From positions 107,109 through 171,108 of the forward strand of contig JAFWIE010000031.1 in assembly GCA_017533825.1 (NCBI GenBank): a stretch of DNA of 64,000 bases, read 5' to 3'. The position numbers and the translations under genes were made by a program. Under the pieces are notes generated by a model, which did not search any database, had not been told where the DNA came from, and saw only the letters and a list, made by a program, of their open reading frames with translations. This DNA comes from Atopobiaceae bacterium (lineage in GTDB: Bacteria > Actinomycetota > Coriobacteriia > Coriobacteriales > Atopobiaceae). This document shows positions 17,016-25,593 of the stretch, one piece after another; positions within the stretch are counted from its first letter, which is position 1; each line of letters opens with the position of its first letter.

Positions 17016-18508
17016 GCAACAAGCGTTATGTGATTGCCTTGGATCAAGGGACCACGTCCTCGCGGGCGATTCTCGTTGACCACGACGGCGCGATGGTCGA
17101 TGCGGTTCAGCGCCCCTTCACGCAGCTCTACCCCAAGCCCGGTTGGGTGGAGCATAACCCGCAGGAGATTCTCTTCTCGCAACTCGGATCGCTCACCGAG
17201 CTGGTCGCGCGCCACGGCCTGAGCACAGACGACATCGCCGGCATCGGCATCGACAACCAGCGCGAGACGACCATCGTCTGGGACCCCTCGACCGGGCAGC
17301 CCATCGCCAACGCGATCGTATGGCAATGCCGCCGCACGGCCAAGCTGGTCGAGGAACTCTGTGGCGATCCTCAGACGGCACAGCGCATCAGGGCAAAGAC
17401 GGGCCTGCTGCCCGACGCGTACTTCTCGGCGAGCAAGGTCCGTTGGCTGCTCGACAACGTGAAGGGCGCTCGCGAGCGCGCCGAGGCAGGCGAGCTGCTC
17501 TTTGGCACCGTTGACTCGTACCTGATCTGGGTGCTCACGGGCGGTCTAGTGCATGCCACCGACCCCACCAACGCAAGTCGCACCATGCTCTACAACATCC
17601 ACGAGAACTGCTGGGATGAGGAACTCCTCGAGCTGTTTGGGGTGCCCGCTTCCATGATGCCCGGAGTGCGGCCCTCATCAGGCAGCTTCGGCGAGACGAG
17701 CTACCCAGGCGTTCCTGCCGCCGTCCCCATCTGCGGCGTGGCCGGCGACCAACAGTCCTCGCTCTTTGGGCAATGCTGCTTCGCTCCCGGGCAGGCAAAG
17801 AACACCTACGGCACGGGCTGCTTCCTGCTCATGCATACCGGAGCCGACGCCATCGAGTCGGCCAACCAGCTGGTCACCACCATCGCCGCGAGCGCACCAG
17901 GGGTCGGTCACACCGAATACGCGCTCGAGGGATCCGTCTTTGTGGGTGGCGCCGTCATCCAATGGCTACGCGACGAGCTGGGACTCATCCGCACGGCGGC
18001 CGAAAGCGAGGCGCTGGCAGCCGAGGTCCCCGATACCGGCGGCGTGTATGTGGTCCCCGCCTTCACCGGACTGGGCGCCCCGTGGTGGGATGCCGACGCA
18101 CGCGGCACGATTTGCGGCATCACGCGCGGCACCAACCGCAGTCACCTCGTGCGTGCGGGGCTTGAATCCATCGCTTATCAGGTGACGGACCTCGTGCACG
18201 CTATGGAGGCGGACGCCCAACGTCCCATCGATGTTCTCAACGTGGACGGTGGCGCCTCTGCCAACGATTTGCTCATGCAGTTCCAGGCCGACGTCAGCCG
18301 CAGGTGCCTCCATCGCCCGCACAACGTCGAGACCACCGCGCTCGGCGCCGCCTACCTTGCCGGACTCGCGTGCGGCTTCTGGTCTGGCACCGAGGAACTC
18401 CAAGCCCTGCGGGCCTCCGATGACGTCTTTGAGCCGCAGATGGACGCCGCAGACGCAGAGAAGCTGCTTGCCGGCTGGTCAGACGCCGTACGCCGCGCGC
18501 GAGCATAG
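17012..18508 (+). CDS. glpK: Glycerol kinase
   Basis: The product is 498 residues, the usual size. GlpK converts glycerol and ATP to glycerol-3-phosphate in the cytosol. The FGGY-family signature is clear: IALDQGTTSSRAI at the start, GIDNQRETTIVWD, ATDPTNASRTMLYN, a phosphate-loop-like YGTGCFLLMHTG, and the C-terminal NVDGGASANDLLMQFQAD. The start overlaps the stop of the lipase gene in an ATGA arrangement, and the ribosome binding site GGAGG-like sequence lies within that gene. It is followed after 17 bases by the PTH2 gene, so all three probably form one transcript. Confidence 0.96.
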   Translation: MSNKRYVIALDQGTTSSRAILVDHDGAMVDAVQRPFTQLYPKPGWVEHNPQEILFSQLGSLTELVARHGLSTDDIAGIGIDNQRETTIVWDPSTGQPIANAIVWQCRRTAKLVEELCGDPQTAQRIRAKTGLLPDAYFSASKVRWLLDNVKGARERAEAGELLFGTVDSYLIWVLTGGLVHATDPTNASRTMLYNIHENCWDEELLELFGVPASMMPGVRPSSGSFGETSYPGVPAAVPICGVAGDQQSSLFGQCCFAPGQAKNTYGTGCFLLMHTGADAIESANQLVTTIAASAPGVGHTEYALEGSVFVGGAVIQWLRDELGLIRTAAESEALAAEVPDTGGVYVVPAFTGLGAPWWDADARGTICGITRGTNRSHLVRAGLESIAYQVTDLVHAMEADAQRPIDVLNVDGGASANDLLMQFQADVSRRCLHRPHNVETTALGAAYLAGLACGFWSGTEELQALRASDDVFEPQMDAADAEKLLAGWSDAVRRARA

Positions 18509-18525
18509 CACCGAGAGGAGCGCCC

Positions 18526-18966
18526 ATGCCCGAGAGAACATACAAGTCCAAGCAGATGATCGTGATGCGTCGCGACCTGCGCATGCGCAAGGGAAAGATC
18601 GCCGCGCAAGCTGGTCATGCCTGCGTGGAAGCTACGCTGATGGCGCTGGCACGTGAGGGGCGCCTCGACCAGGTGCGGGTGACGCCGAGCCAAAACTGGG
18701 TGTATCTCGATGACGCGGGCATGCCAGAGACGCCCCTCTCGCGCTGGTTTGATGCGGGAGTCGCCAAGGTATGCGTATACGTCGACGGAGAGGACGCCCT
18801 GCTCGACCTCGCGCAGCGCGGACGCGAGCTTGGCTTTGCCGTGGCCCTCGTGCGAGACGCGGGCTTCACGGAGTTCCACGGCGAGCCCACCTTCACGTGC
18901 CTGGCCTTCGAGCCCCTCGCCCCCAACCAGATCGACCCCCTCACCGGCGACCTGCCCTTGTACTAA
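18526..18966 (+). CDS. Peptidyl-tRNA hydrolase, PTH2 (archaeal/eukaryotic) type
   Basis: The product is 146 residues. The N-terminal pattern KQMIVMRRDLRMRKGKIAAQ followed by AGHACVEA is the hallmark of Pth2, which releases peptides from peptidyl-tRNA stalled off the ribosome. Later conserved positions (FTEFHGEPTFTCLAF, then IDPLTGDLPLY) also fit. This is not homologous to the standard bacterial Pth, which would be expected elsewhere in the genome. GAGAGGAG precedes the ATG. It is the third gene of the lipase-glpK run. Confidence 0.85.
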   Translation: MPERTYKSKQMIVMRRDLRMRKGKIAAQAGHACVEATLMALAREGRLDQVRVTPSQNWVYLDDAGMPETPLSRWFDAGVAKVCVYVDGEDALLDLAQRGRELGFAVALVRDAGFTEFHGEPTFTCLAFEPLAPNQIDPLTGDLPLY

Positions 18967-18991
18967 CGTTCCGCAGTTCGCTAAGAGTGTT

Positions 18992-19049
18992 TTCACTTGG
19001 GGAGCGCCCCATTGGAGAAATACCTCCAATGGGGCGCTCCCCAAGTGAA
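18992..19049. repeat. Perfect 26-bp palindrome (long hairpin)
   Basis: The left arm (18992-19017) is exactly complementary to the right arm (19024-19049), with a 6-nt loop AAATAC. The core GGGGAGCGCCCC-ATTGGAG also appears, nearly identical, at 20300-20347. There is no T-tract after either arm, so it is not a textbook terminator although it follows the PTH2 stop by 25 bases. Confidence 0.85.
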
Positions 19050-19151
19050 GGGGACACTTCCCCACGAAACGTTTTGACCGGAAACATTTTATATCTGCCA
19101 TAATAAGAATTGTCATGCTCTAAAGCGATTCCAGGGAGAGGGGAATGCACT

Positions 19152-20285
19152 ATGGAGTTCAAACCAGCAAAGAAGCTCGGATTCGGTCTGATGCGTTTGC
19201 CGCAGCTCGACCCTACTGACGCGTCCAAGGTCGATGTCGAGCAGGTCAAGCAGATGGTCGACCTGTTCATGGAGAAGGGATTCACGTACTTCGACACCGC
19301 CTGGATGTATAACGGCTTCGCAAGCGAGAACGTCGCGAAGGAGGCACTCGTCAGCCGCTATCCGCGCGATAGCTTCACGCTTGCAACCAAGCTGCACAAC
19401 GGGTTCTTCAACTCGTTCGAGGGACGTGACGAGGTGTTCAACGCACAGCTGCAGAAGTGCGGCGTCACGTACTTCGACTACTATCTCTTGCATGGGATCG
19501 AGGCATCGAGCCTGCCACACTTCGAGAAGTTTGATTGCTTCTCGTGGCTGCTGCAGAAGAAGGAGGCTGGACTCGTCAAGCATGTTGGATTCTCGTATCA
19601 CGACAACCCCGAGCTGCTCGACCAAATCCTGACCAAGCACCCAGAGATGGAGTTCGTACAGCTGCAAATCAACTATCTGGACTGGGAAAGCGAGTGGATT
19701 CAGTCTCGCGCATGCTACGAGGTCGCAACCAAGCATGGAAAGCCCGTCATCGTAATGGAGCCGGTCAAGGGTGGCACGCTGGCTACCGTGCCCGCTGAGG
19801 CAGAAGCGCTACTCAAGGCCCTCGACGAGCGCCTTTCGGTTCCGAGCTGGGCCATCCGCTTTGCGGCGAGCCTGCCCAACGTCATGTGCGTACTCAGCGG
19901 CATGAGCAACGTCGAGCAGATGCAGGACAACCTCAGCTACATGCAGGACTTCCAGCCCCTGACCGAGGCAGAGCAAGCAGGCTGCTTCGAGGTGGCAACG
20001 ATCATCAACGCCCAGACGGCCATCCCCTGCACGGCATGCCATTACTGCACGGATGGCTGCCCCATGCACATTTGCATCCCCGAGTACTTCTCCTTGTACA
20101 ATGAGGACATGCGCGATGACCTCGAGCACAAGGGCTGGACCATCAACTTCACGAACTACGACAAGCTGACCGAAGAGTTCGGCCGCGCAAGCGAGTGCAT
20201 CGGCTGCGGACAGTGCGAGGAGATGTGCCCGCAGCATCTGCCCATCATCGAGACGCTCGAGAAGGTGGCCGCACACTTCGAGTAG
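19152..20285 (+). CDS. Aldo/keto reductase with C-terminal 4Fe-4S domain
   Basis: The product is 377 residues. The first 280 form an aldo/keto reductase barrel: GFGLMRLP, FDTAWMY with the catalytic Asp and Tyr, the conserved Lys in ATKLHNG, and DYYLLHGIE with the His. The rest holds Cys clusters CTACHYCTDGCP and CIGCGQCEEMCP, which would bind iron-sulfur clusters. This subfamily is common in anaerobes and is annotated as an oxidoreductase; the substrate is unknown. GGGAGAGGGG precedes the ATG by eight bases; an upstream ATG-like codon at 19110 has no site. It lies alone, between a palindrome and a convergent gene. Confidence 0.92.
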   Translation: MEFKPAKKLGFGLMRLPQLDPTDASKVDVEQVKQMVDLFMEKGFTYFDTAWMYNGFASENVAKEALVSRYPRDSFTLATKLHNGFFNSFEGRDEVFNAQLQKCGVTYFDYYLLHGIEASSLPHFEKFDCFSWLLQKKEAGLVKHVGFSYHDNPELLDQILTKHPEMEFVQLQINYLDWESEWIQSRACYEVATKHGKPVIVMEPVKGGTLATVPAEAEALLKALDERLSVPSWAIRFAASLPNVMCVLSGMSNVEQMQDNLSYMQDFQPLTEAEQAGCFEVATIINAQTAIPCTACHYCTDGCPMHICIPEYFSLYNEDMRDDLEHKGWTINFTNYDKLTEEFGRASECIGCGQCEEMCPQHLPIIETLEKVAAHFE

Positions 20286-20299
20286 GAACGAGTTTCGCA

Positions 20300-20347
20300 A
20301 AGGGCAGCGCCCCGTTGGAGGAATCTCTCCAACGGGGCGCTGCCCTT
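20300..20347. repeat. Perfect 21-bp palindrome between convergent genes
   Basis: AAGGGCAGCGCCCC-GTTGGAG (20300-20320) pairs exactly with 20327-20347 around a GAATCT loop. It shares its core with the palindrome at 18992-19049. It begins 14 bases after the aldo/keto reductase stop and ends 33 before the stop of the opposing gene, so it can act as a terminator in both directions, although only two T residues follow. Confidence 0.8.
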
Positions 20348-20380
20348 ACACACCCTTGGCGAAAACCGCCCAGAGCTACC

Positions 20381-21085
20381 CTACGCTTGGCACGCGTCAA
20401 CGAACGCTTGAACAATCTGTCGCTGACGAGGGTCGACGTCCCATATCCATTCGGGATGCCACTGCACACCCCACACAAAGCGCATGCCCGGCATCCACAC
20501 GCCTTCAATAACCCCATCAAGCGAACGCGCCAAGGGAACCAGCGTCGGCGCGACGTCCCTCACCGCCTGATGATGGATGCTGTTCACGGGAATCTCGTCC
20601 ACCCCGAGCAGCACGTGCAACGGCTCGTCTTTCTCCAGCACGACCTTGTGGCAGGGAACCTCGAAGGGCGGCTCCATGGCGTGGTTGATGGTATTGGGCA
20701 GTTGCGTAGCCAAATCTTGGTAGAGCGTCCCCCCACAGAACACATTGAGCAGCTGCTCGCCACGGCATACGCCAAGCACCGGCATGTTGCCCTCCAGCGC
20801 TTTGTCGAGCAAGCGGAACTCGAGCTCATCGCGGAAGGTCTGAATCTCTCCGCACTCCGGCATCGTCTCCTCGCCATACCAGCGTGGCTCAACGTCCGGC
20901 CCGCCCGTCAGGATGAGCCCGTCACACAGCGAGAGGACCTGCTCCACATCCACGGCATCGGAATCGAACGGGAGCACCAAGGGAATCGCCCCGCACGCAT
21001 ACAGCACGTCAAGGTATCCCGGCCGCATCCACAGACCGCGCTTCTCCACGTCGTACAGGGGCGAAATCCCTACAATCGGCTTCAT
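20381..21085 (-). CDS. Gamma-glutamyl-gamma-aminobutyrate hydrolase family (peptidase C26)
   Basis: The product is 234 residues. The class-I glutamine amidotransferase fold typical of PuuD-like hydrolases is seen: PIVGISPLYD at the start, LILTGGPDVEP, the nucleophile elbow GVCRGEQLLNVFCGG (Cys), and the catalytic His and Glu in GVQWHPEW. It would hydrolyse gamma-glutamyl amides in the cytosol; the exact substrate cannot be read from sequence. The ATG was chosen because GGAGG lies ten bases upstream, overlapping the end of corA 14 bases away. A much longer frame exists but runs through corA. It is the second gene of a corA operon. Confidence 0.88.
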   Translation of the reverse strand: MKPIVGISPLYDVEKRGLWMRPGYLDVLYACGAIPLVLPFDSDAVDVEQVLSLCDGLILTGGPDVEPRWYGEETMPECGEIQTFRDELEFRLLDKALEGNMPVLGVCRGEQLLNVFCGGTLYQDLATQLPNTINHAMEPPFEVPCHKVVLEKDEPLHVLLGVDEIPVNSIHHQAVRDVAPTLVPLARSLDGVIEGVWMPGMRFVWGVQWHPEWIWDVDPRQRQIVQAFVDACQA

Positions 21086-21099
21086 CTTCGCACGGCCTC

Positions 21100-22089
21100 C
21101 TACCGCATGAACCTGCTGCGCATGAGGAGCACGGTCGCAGAAAGCGTCGCCACGACCGAGAGCGCGAAGGCAAACCCCCAGGTGCCGTCCAGCGGCAGCG
21201 GCGTATTCATTCCATAGAAGCCATACACCATGTTGGGGATCGAGAGTACCAGCGTGAGGATGGCGAGCGTCCGCATGGTGACGTTCATGTTGTTGTTGAT
21301 GATGTTGCCAAAGGCATCCATCGTCCCGTTCAGAACGTTCGAGTAGATGGAGCACATCTCGATGGCCTGGGTCATCTCGATGTTGACGTCGTCAAGCAGG
21401 TCGCGATCCTCATCGTACAGGCGCAGGATGCGTCCGTAGCCAATCTTGTTGAGCGTGGCCTCCGTCGACTTAAGCGACGTCGAGAAGTACACGAGCGACT
21501 TCTCGAATCCCAGCATCTTGATGAGTTCGTCGTTGCGCATGGTAAGGCGCAGACGACGCTCGTTCTCGCGGAACTGACGATTGATGGAGCGCAGACACAC
21601 CAGGTACCGTTGCGAGATGTGTAGCAGCATCTGCAGCAGCACACGGGTGCGTTGGCAGGTGTTGAAGTTGCGAATCTTGCCCTGGGCAAAGGCGTTGACC
21701 GTCTCGGATTCCTTGAGGCTCACGGTTACCAAGATGTCGCGCTCGGGAAGGAAGATAAGCGAGAGCGGGTGGGTGTCGTACTGCACGATTTCTCGGTCGA
21801 CGGAATCGAGGTCACTCTCCACGAACGGACAGTCCACAATCACGAGGACCTGACCGGTATCGTCGTCGTAGTCGATGTGCGAGGTCTCTTCGTCGTCCAA
21901 CGACGATCGTACAAATTCGGGCTCTATCTCGAGCTCGTCGTGGAGCCAACGACGGTCCTCGGCATCCGGCGCAACGACACTGACCCAACAGCCGTCTTCC
22001 GGGACGCCCACCTTACGCGTGATAAGGCGCTCGGGCTGCAAGTTACCAGGATCCGCCTCGAGTACCGTCGTCTTGTAGAATTCAATCAT
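21100..22089 (-). CDS. CorA family magnesium/divalent cation transporter
   Basis: The product is 329 residues. A soluble alpha/beta N-terminal domain and long helix (about 150-260) lead to two membrane segments near the C-terminus, with the ion-selectivity motif YGFYGMNTPLPL between them, the CorA signature. It forms a pentameric inner-membrane channel for Mg2+ or related cations. ATG at 22087-22089 lies nine bases after GGGAGG; a GTG two codons upstream is too close to that site. It begins an operon with the C26 hydrolase gene and is preceded by murJ on the same strand after a 75-base gap. Confidence 0.92.
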   Translation of the reverse strand: MIEFYKTTVLEADPGNLQPERLITRKVGVPEDGCWVSVVAPDAEDRRWLHDELEIEPEFVRSSLDDEETSHIDYDDDTGQVLVIVDCPFVESDLDSVDREIVQYDTHPLSLIFLPERDILVTVSLKESETVNAFAQGKIRNFNTCQRTRVLLQMLLHISQRYLVCLRSINRQFRENERRLRLTMRNDELIKMLGFEKSLVYFSTSLKSTEATLNKIGYGRILRLYDEDRDLLDDVNIEMTQAIEMCSIYSNVLNGTMDAFGNIINNNMNVTMRTLAILTLVLSIPNMVYGFYGMNTPLPLDGTWGFAFALSVVATLSATVLLMRSRFMR

Positions 22090-22164
22090 GCTCACTCACC
22101 TCCCCGTATTGCAATCATTTATTGTAACGCTTTTGCTATGAAGATGGAGCTATCCGTTTACTCG

Positions 22165-24036
22165 TCAGCGGCCCACCATGGAGCGGAAGAAGGAGGATTC
22201 CGGCGTCTTGAGCAGAATCTGCAGTCCGAAGGTGACGATTACGGCCGGTATACCACCTGCTGCGCACCACAACACCGCACGGAACACCGACTCGCCGAGC
22301 GGTCCGATGACTCTGCTGAGCGCCCACATGATGAGCATGCCTGCGGCGGCACCCAACGCCCCAAACACCAAGGAACGCAGGCAGGCACCCACTATGGGAC
22401 CCATGGCGAGGTGGGCGAGCTTGACCTTGAGGTACATGAAGGAGAACAGGTCGACGGCAAGGAAGAACACCAGCGAGCTGAGTGCGACCACGTTGAGACC
22501 GCCCACCTTGGCAAAGACAAGGCACATGACGACCTGCAGGACACCCGCCACGACGTTGGCAACGGCGAAGGCAGCCATCTCGCGCAGCGACGAGAACACC
22601 TTCTGCAGGTACATGCACACGCCGTACGCCGGAAGCGATATGGAGAGCGCGGCAAGGTACGACGACGTGAGGTCAAGACCCTCGCCGCCAAAGCTCCCCG
22701 CCGCCAGCAACGTAACGAGGGGTACAGAGAAGACGACCAGATACAGCATGAAGGGCACCAATAAGAACAGTATGCGTGAGGTCCCCGAGACCACGCCCTT
22801 GCTGAAGGCTCGCTCGTCGCCTGCGGAGAACACATGCGAGAGCTCGGTAAACATGGTGGTGGTCACGGGAACGGCGAGAACAGAGTACGGGAGCGTGTAC
22901 CACAGCCGTGCGTAATAGGAGACGGAGGCGCCTACGGGCGTCACCGCCAAGGAGGAGCTCGTCATGACGGAGACGGTGACGAACGAGCTGCACATGACCA
23001 CCAGCGAGGGAATGCCGATGGAAAGCGTGTCCTTGAGGGCGGGATCGCGTAGGTTGATGTGGGGTCGCAACTTGATGCCACGTGCGAGCATCGCGGGGAG
23101 CTGCACGACCACCTGCACCAGGACGCCCAACGGGTTACCGAGAGCAAGCAGGAGCAGGGCAAGCTGAGGGTTCGTCCCCACCAAGTACCCATATGCCAAG
23201 AAGGACGCCGTCACCACGACGTTGTTGAGGATGGGTGCAGAGGATGACCACACGTACTCTCGCTCGGCGTTGAGCACGCCAGAGAATATCGAGGAGAGCG
23301 AGTACAGGAGCACCTCCACCGCAAAGAACCTAAAGAAGTAAACGGCAAGCTGCGAGTCAAAGTCCTCCGTCGCCGAGAACGACTGCGTAAAGACGATGGG
23401 CGCCGCAAACGCGATACAGGCCACGGAGATGGCACCCATCAGGATGAGGACGATGGTAGTGAGGTTCGATGCATAGGCGTTGCCCGCCTTGCGCCCTCCC
23501 TTCGTCTTCTCTGCGAGGTAGACCGGCAGGAAGGCCGTGACGAGCATGCCGCCAATCACCAGCTCGTACAGCTGGTTCGGCAGATTGTTTGCCACCGAGT
23601 AGCAGCTCGCCGTGATGGTGACACCCAATGCGTGCGCTTGTGCCCACGTCCGTAGGAAGCCCGTGAGGCGCGAGACGATGACCAAAGCCGAGATGAGCGC
23701 TGCCGAACGGTTGACGGCCTGTTCGCTGGCCGCACCGTTCGACTCCTCCTGGACATCCCGGGCTTCCACAAGGGAACCGTCATCCTGTGGTGCCTTCGCT
23801 CGGTCCTCCGTACTTGCAGGGAGCGCACGCTGCTCGTCGATGGGCTTTGCAGCAGGAGCGGCCTTCTCGGACTTGCTCTTCGAGGAAACGGCCTTCGCAG
23901 GAGCGGCCTTCGCAGGGGCGGCCTTCTCGGACTCATCCCGCAGCGCATCCTGACGTTTGCCTTGCTTCTTGGCGTCGGCCGCGTACAGCCGCTCGTAGTC
24001 GGACGCTCGCATATGCTTGGGACGTTTGCTTGCCAT
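22165..24036 (-). CDS. murJ: MurJ-like lipid II flippase with charged N-terminal extension
   Basis: The product is 623 residues. Residues 1-95 are a hydrophilic extension rich in Lys/Ala/Glu (AAPAKAAPAKA repeats). The rest is a polytopic MviN/MurJ protein of about 14 membrane segments: ALISALVIVSRLTGFLRTWA at the beginning, NLPNQLYELVIGGMLVTAFLPVY, and SYYARLWYTLPYSVLAVPV. MurJ moves lipid-linked peptidoglycan precursors to the outer face of the membrane. The Arg/Asp positions of the central cavity cannot be assigned without alignment. GGAG lies six bases before the ATG. It is divergent from an ATP-grasp gene that may also serve the cell wall. Confidence 0.9.
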   Translation of the reverse strand: MASKRPKHMRASDYERLYAADAKKQGKRQDALRDESEKAAPAKAAPAKAVSSKSKSEKAAPAAKPIDEQRALPASTEDRAKAPQDDGSLVEARDVQEESNGAASEQAVNRSAALISALVIVSRLTGFLRTWAQAHALGVTITASCYSVANNLPNQLYELVIGGMLVTAFLPVYLAEKTKGGRKAGNAYASNLTTIVLILMGAISVACIAFAAPIVFTQSFSATEDFDSQLAVYFFRFFAVEVLLYSLSSIFSGVLNAEREYVWSSSAPILNNVVVTASFLAYGYLVGTNPQLALLLLALGNPLGVLVQVVVQLPAMLARGIKLRPHINLRDPALKDTLSIGIPSLVVMCSSFVTVSVMTSSSLAVTPVGASVSYYARLWYTLPYSVLAVPVTTTMFTELSHVFSAGDERAFSKGVVSGTSRILFLLVPFMLYLVVFSVPLVTLLAAGSFGGEGLDLTSSYLAALSISLPAYGVCMYLQKVFSSLREMAAFAVANVVAGVLQVVMCLVFAKVGGLNVVALSSLVFFLAVDLFSFMYLKVKLAHLAMGPIVGACLRSLVFGALGAAAGMLIMWALSRVIGPLGESVFRAVLWCAAGGIPAVIVTFGLQILLKTPESSFFRSMVGR

Positions 24037-24186
24037 ACGTTCTCCACCATGACGGGACATACAGGGGTCGCTTGAGGTTGACCCCTCATTAGACTAGGAT
24101 ACTATACGCCCTGACACGCCCGTACGCGGGCTTGAATGGACCCGAACCCATCCTTCCACATCGCAACTGCAACTATGGAGGTATGC

Positions 24187-25476
24187 ATGCCAGCCCATAT
24201 GACCAGCCAGGCACAGGTACGCAAGGAGCTCGTTCCCATCGTACTCGGCGCCGACATTCTCGCCTATTCCTACGTTCGCTCGTTCTGCGAGACGTACGAT
24301 TTGGTGAACAAGCCCATCGTGCTCACCACCATGGACGTCAAGATAGTCTCGTCGAGCAAGCTCTGCGACTATCGCGTCATCGAGGGTGTGGACAAGGACG
24401 AGGTGCTCGTAGAGAAGCTGCGCGAGATCGGCAAAGACCTCACGGCACAGGGACTGCGTGGCATCGTGCTCGGCAGCGGAGACTGGTACGCACGCACTTT
24501 GTCCAAGCACAAGCAGGAACTCGAAGAGTGGCTCTACATTCCCTACAACGACTTCGCACTGCTCGACATGCTCACCCAGAAGGACGCGTTCCACCGCCTG
24601 TGCGACCAGAATGGCCTGCGCCATCCGAGAACCCTTGAACTCGATTGCGCCGCCGACTCCGCAGAATGGGACCGCGAGATGTGCGGAATCACCTTCCCCT
24701 GCATCGCCAAGCCCTCTAACTCGGCGGCGTGGCACTATGCGGAATTCGAGGGAAAGCAGAAGATTCACGAACCCGCAAGCAAGGACGAGCTCGAACAGCT
24801 CTACGTCACCTTGCGCGAGCACACCTCCTACGACCGCAAGCTCCTCGTTCAGGACATGATTCCGGGCGGAGACGAGAGCATCTTGAGCCTCACTGCCTAC
24901 ATCGACGCACATGGCACGGCAACGACGCGCGTCCTTGGACAGGTCGTATTGCAGGACCACTCGCCACAAGCCCTCGGCAACCCCGTCTGCATCGTGAACG
25001 CCTTCCACTCGCCGCAGCTTGCCGGTCGCCGCGACGCGATGCAGGAGCTTGTCGATCGCGCGATTGAGATGATACGTACCGAGGGATACCGCGGCTATGC
25101 CAACTTCGACGTGAAGTTCGACGAGCGTGACGGATCGTTCAACCTGTTTGAGGTCAACACGCGTCCGGGAAGAAACACCTATTACGTGAGCCTCTCGGGC
25201 ATGCCGTTCGTGAAGCCCATCATCGAGGACGTGGTGCTCGGCCACGCACTGCCCGAGGCACCCGTACCCGAGGAGTTCTGCTTCACCTGCATTCCTTCAG
25301 TGGTGGTTTGGCGCTACGCAGGAACTCGCGAGCTTCGCGACTACGTCCTCGGCGCCTATCGCAGAGGCTTGGCACGCAACCCGCTGTACTTCTCGGCCGA
25401 TTGCCGCGAGCACACCATTTGGTCCCAAGCGACTACCCTCAACCAGATTCGCAAGTTCCATCGCTTCCTCGGCTAG
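24187..25476 (+). CDS. ATP-grasp carboxylate-amine ligase, D-aspartate-ligase-like
   Basis: The product is 429 residues. The beginning (ELVPIVLGADILAYSYVRSF) and the layout resemble the D-aspartate ligase of Enterococcus faecium, which adds D-Asp to the Lys of the peptidoglycan stem; this is my recollection of the family, not a search. The ATP-grasp core is seen: IAKPSNSAAWHYAEFEGKQK (nucleotide-binding Lys), LLVQDMIPGGDES, and the metal-binding FNLFEVNTRPGRNTYY. GGAGG lies five bases before ATG 24187; frames starting at 24136 lack a site. Standing divergent from murJ, it could build the interpeptide bridge. The alternative is a ligase for another small amino acid or an unrelated carboxylate. 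Confidence 0.75.
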   Translation: MPAHMTSQAQVRKELVPIVLGADILAYSYVRSFCETYDLVNKPIVLTTMDVKIVSSSKLCDYRVIEGVDKDEVLVEKLREIGKDLTAQGLRGIVLGSGDWYARTLSKHKQELEEWLYIPYNDFALLDMLTQKDAFHRLCDQNGLRHPRTLELDCAADSAEWDREMCGITFPCIAKPSNSAAWHYAEFEGKQKIHEPASKDELEQLYVTLREHTSYDRKLLVQDMIPGGDESILSLTAYIDAHGTATTRVLGQVVLQDHSPQALGNPVCIVNAFHSPQLAGRRDAMQELVDRAIEMIRTEGYRGYANFDVKFDERDGSFNLFEVNTRPGRNTYYVSLSGMPFVKPIIEDVVLGHALPEAPVPEEFCFTCIPSVVVWRYAGTRELRDYVLGAYRRGLARNPLYFSADCREHTIWSQATTLNQIRKFHRFLG

Positions 25477-25481
25477 CACAA

Positions 25482-25511
25482 GTGGCCCAGAGGACCACTC
25501 CTCTGGGCCAC
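25482..25511. terminator. Hairpin after the ATP-grasp gene
   Basis: A perfect 13-bp stem, GTGGCCCAGAGGA and its complement, with a 4-nt loop, starts six bases after the stop codon. No T-tract follows, so termination strength is uncertain. The same CACAAGTGGCCC opening recurs at 40555. Confidence 0.55.
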
Positions 25512-25538
25512 CCCAAGCGACCACGCCGACAAAGACAA

Positions 25539-25577
25539 GGGCGGCCTCCCCGTACTCGAGGAGGCCGCCCGTTCTTT
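25539..25577. terminator. Terminator shared by the ATP-grasp and NlpC/P60 genes
   Basis: GGGCGGCCTCC pairs with GGAGGCCGCCC. On the plus strand GTTCTTT follows and on the minus strand TTGTCTTTGTC. It ends about 20 bases from the NlpC/P60 stop. Confidence 0.7.
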
Positions 25578-25593
25578 ACCTATGAAAGCCGCA

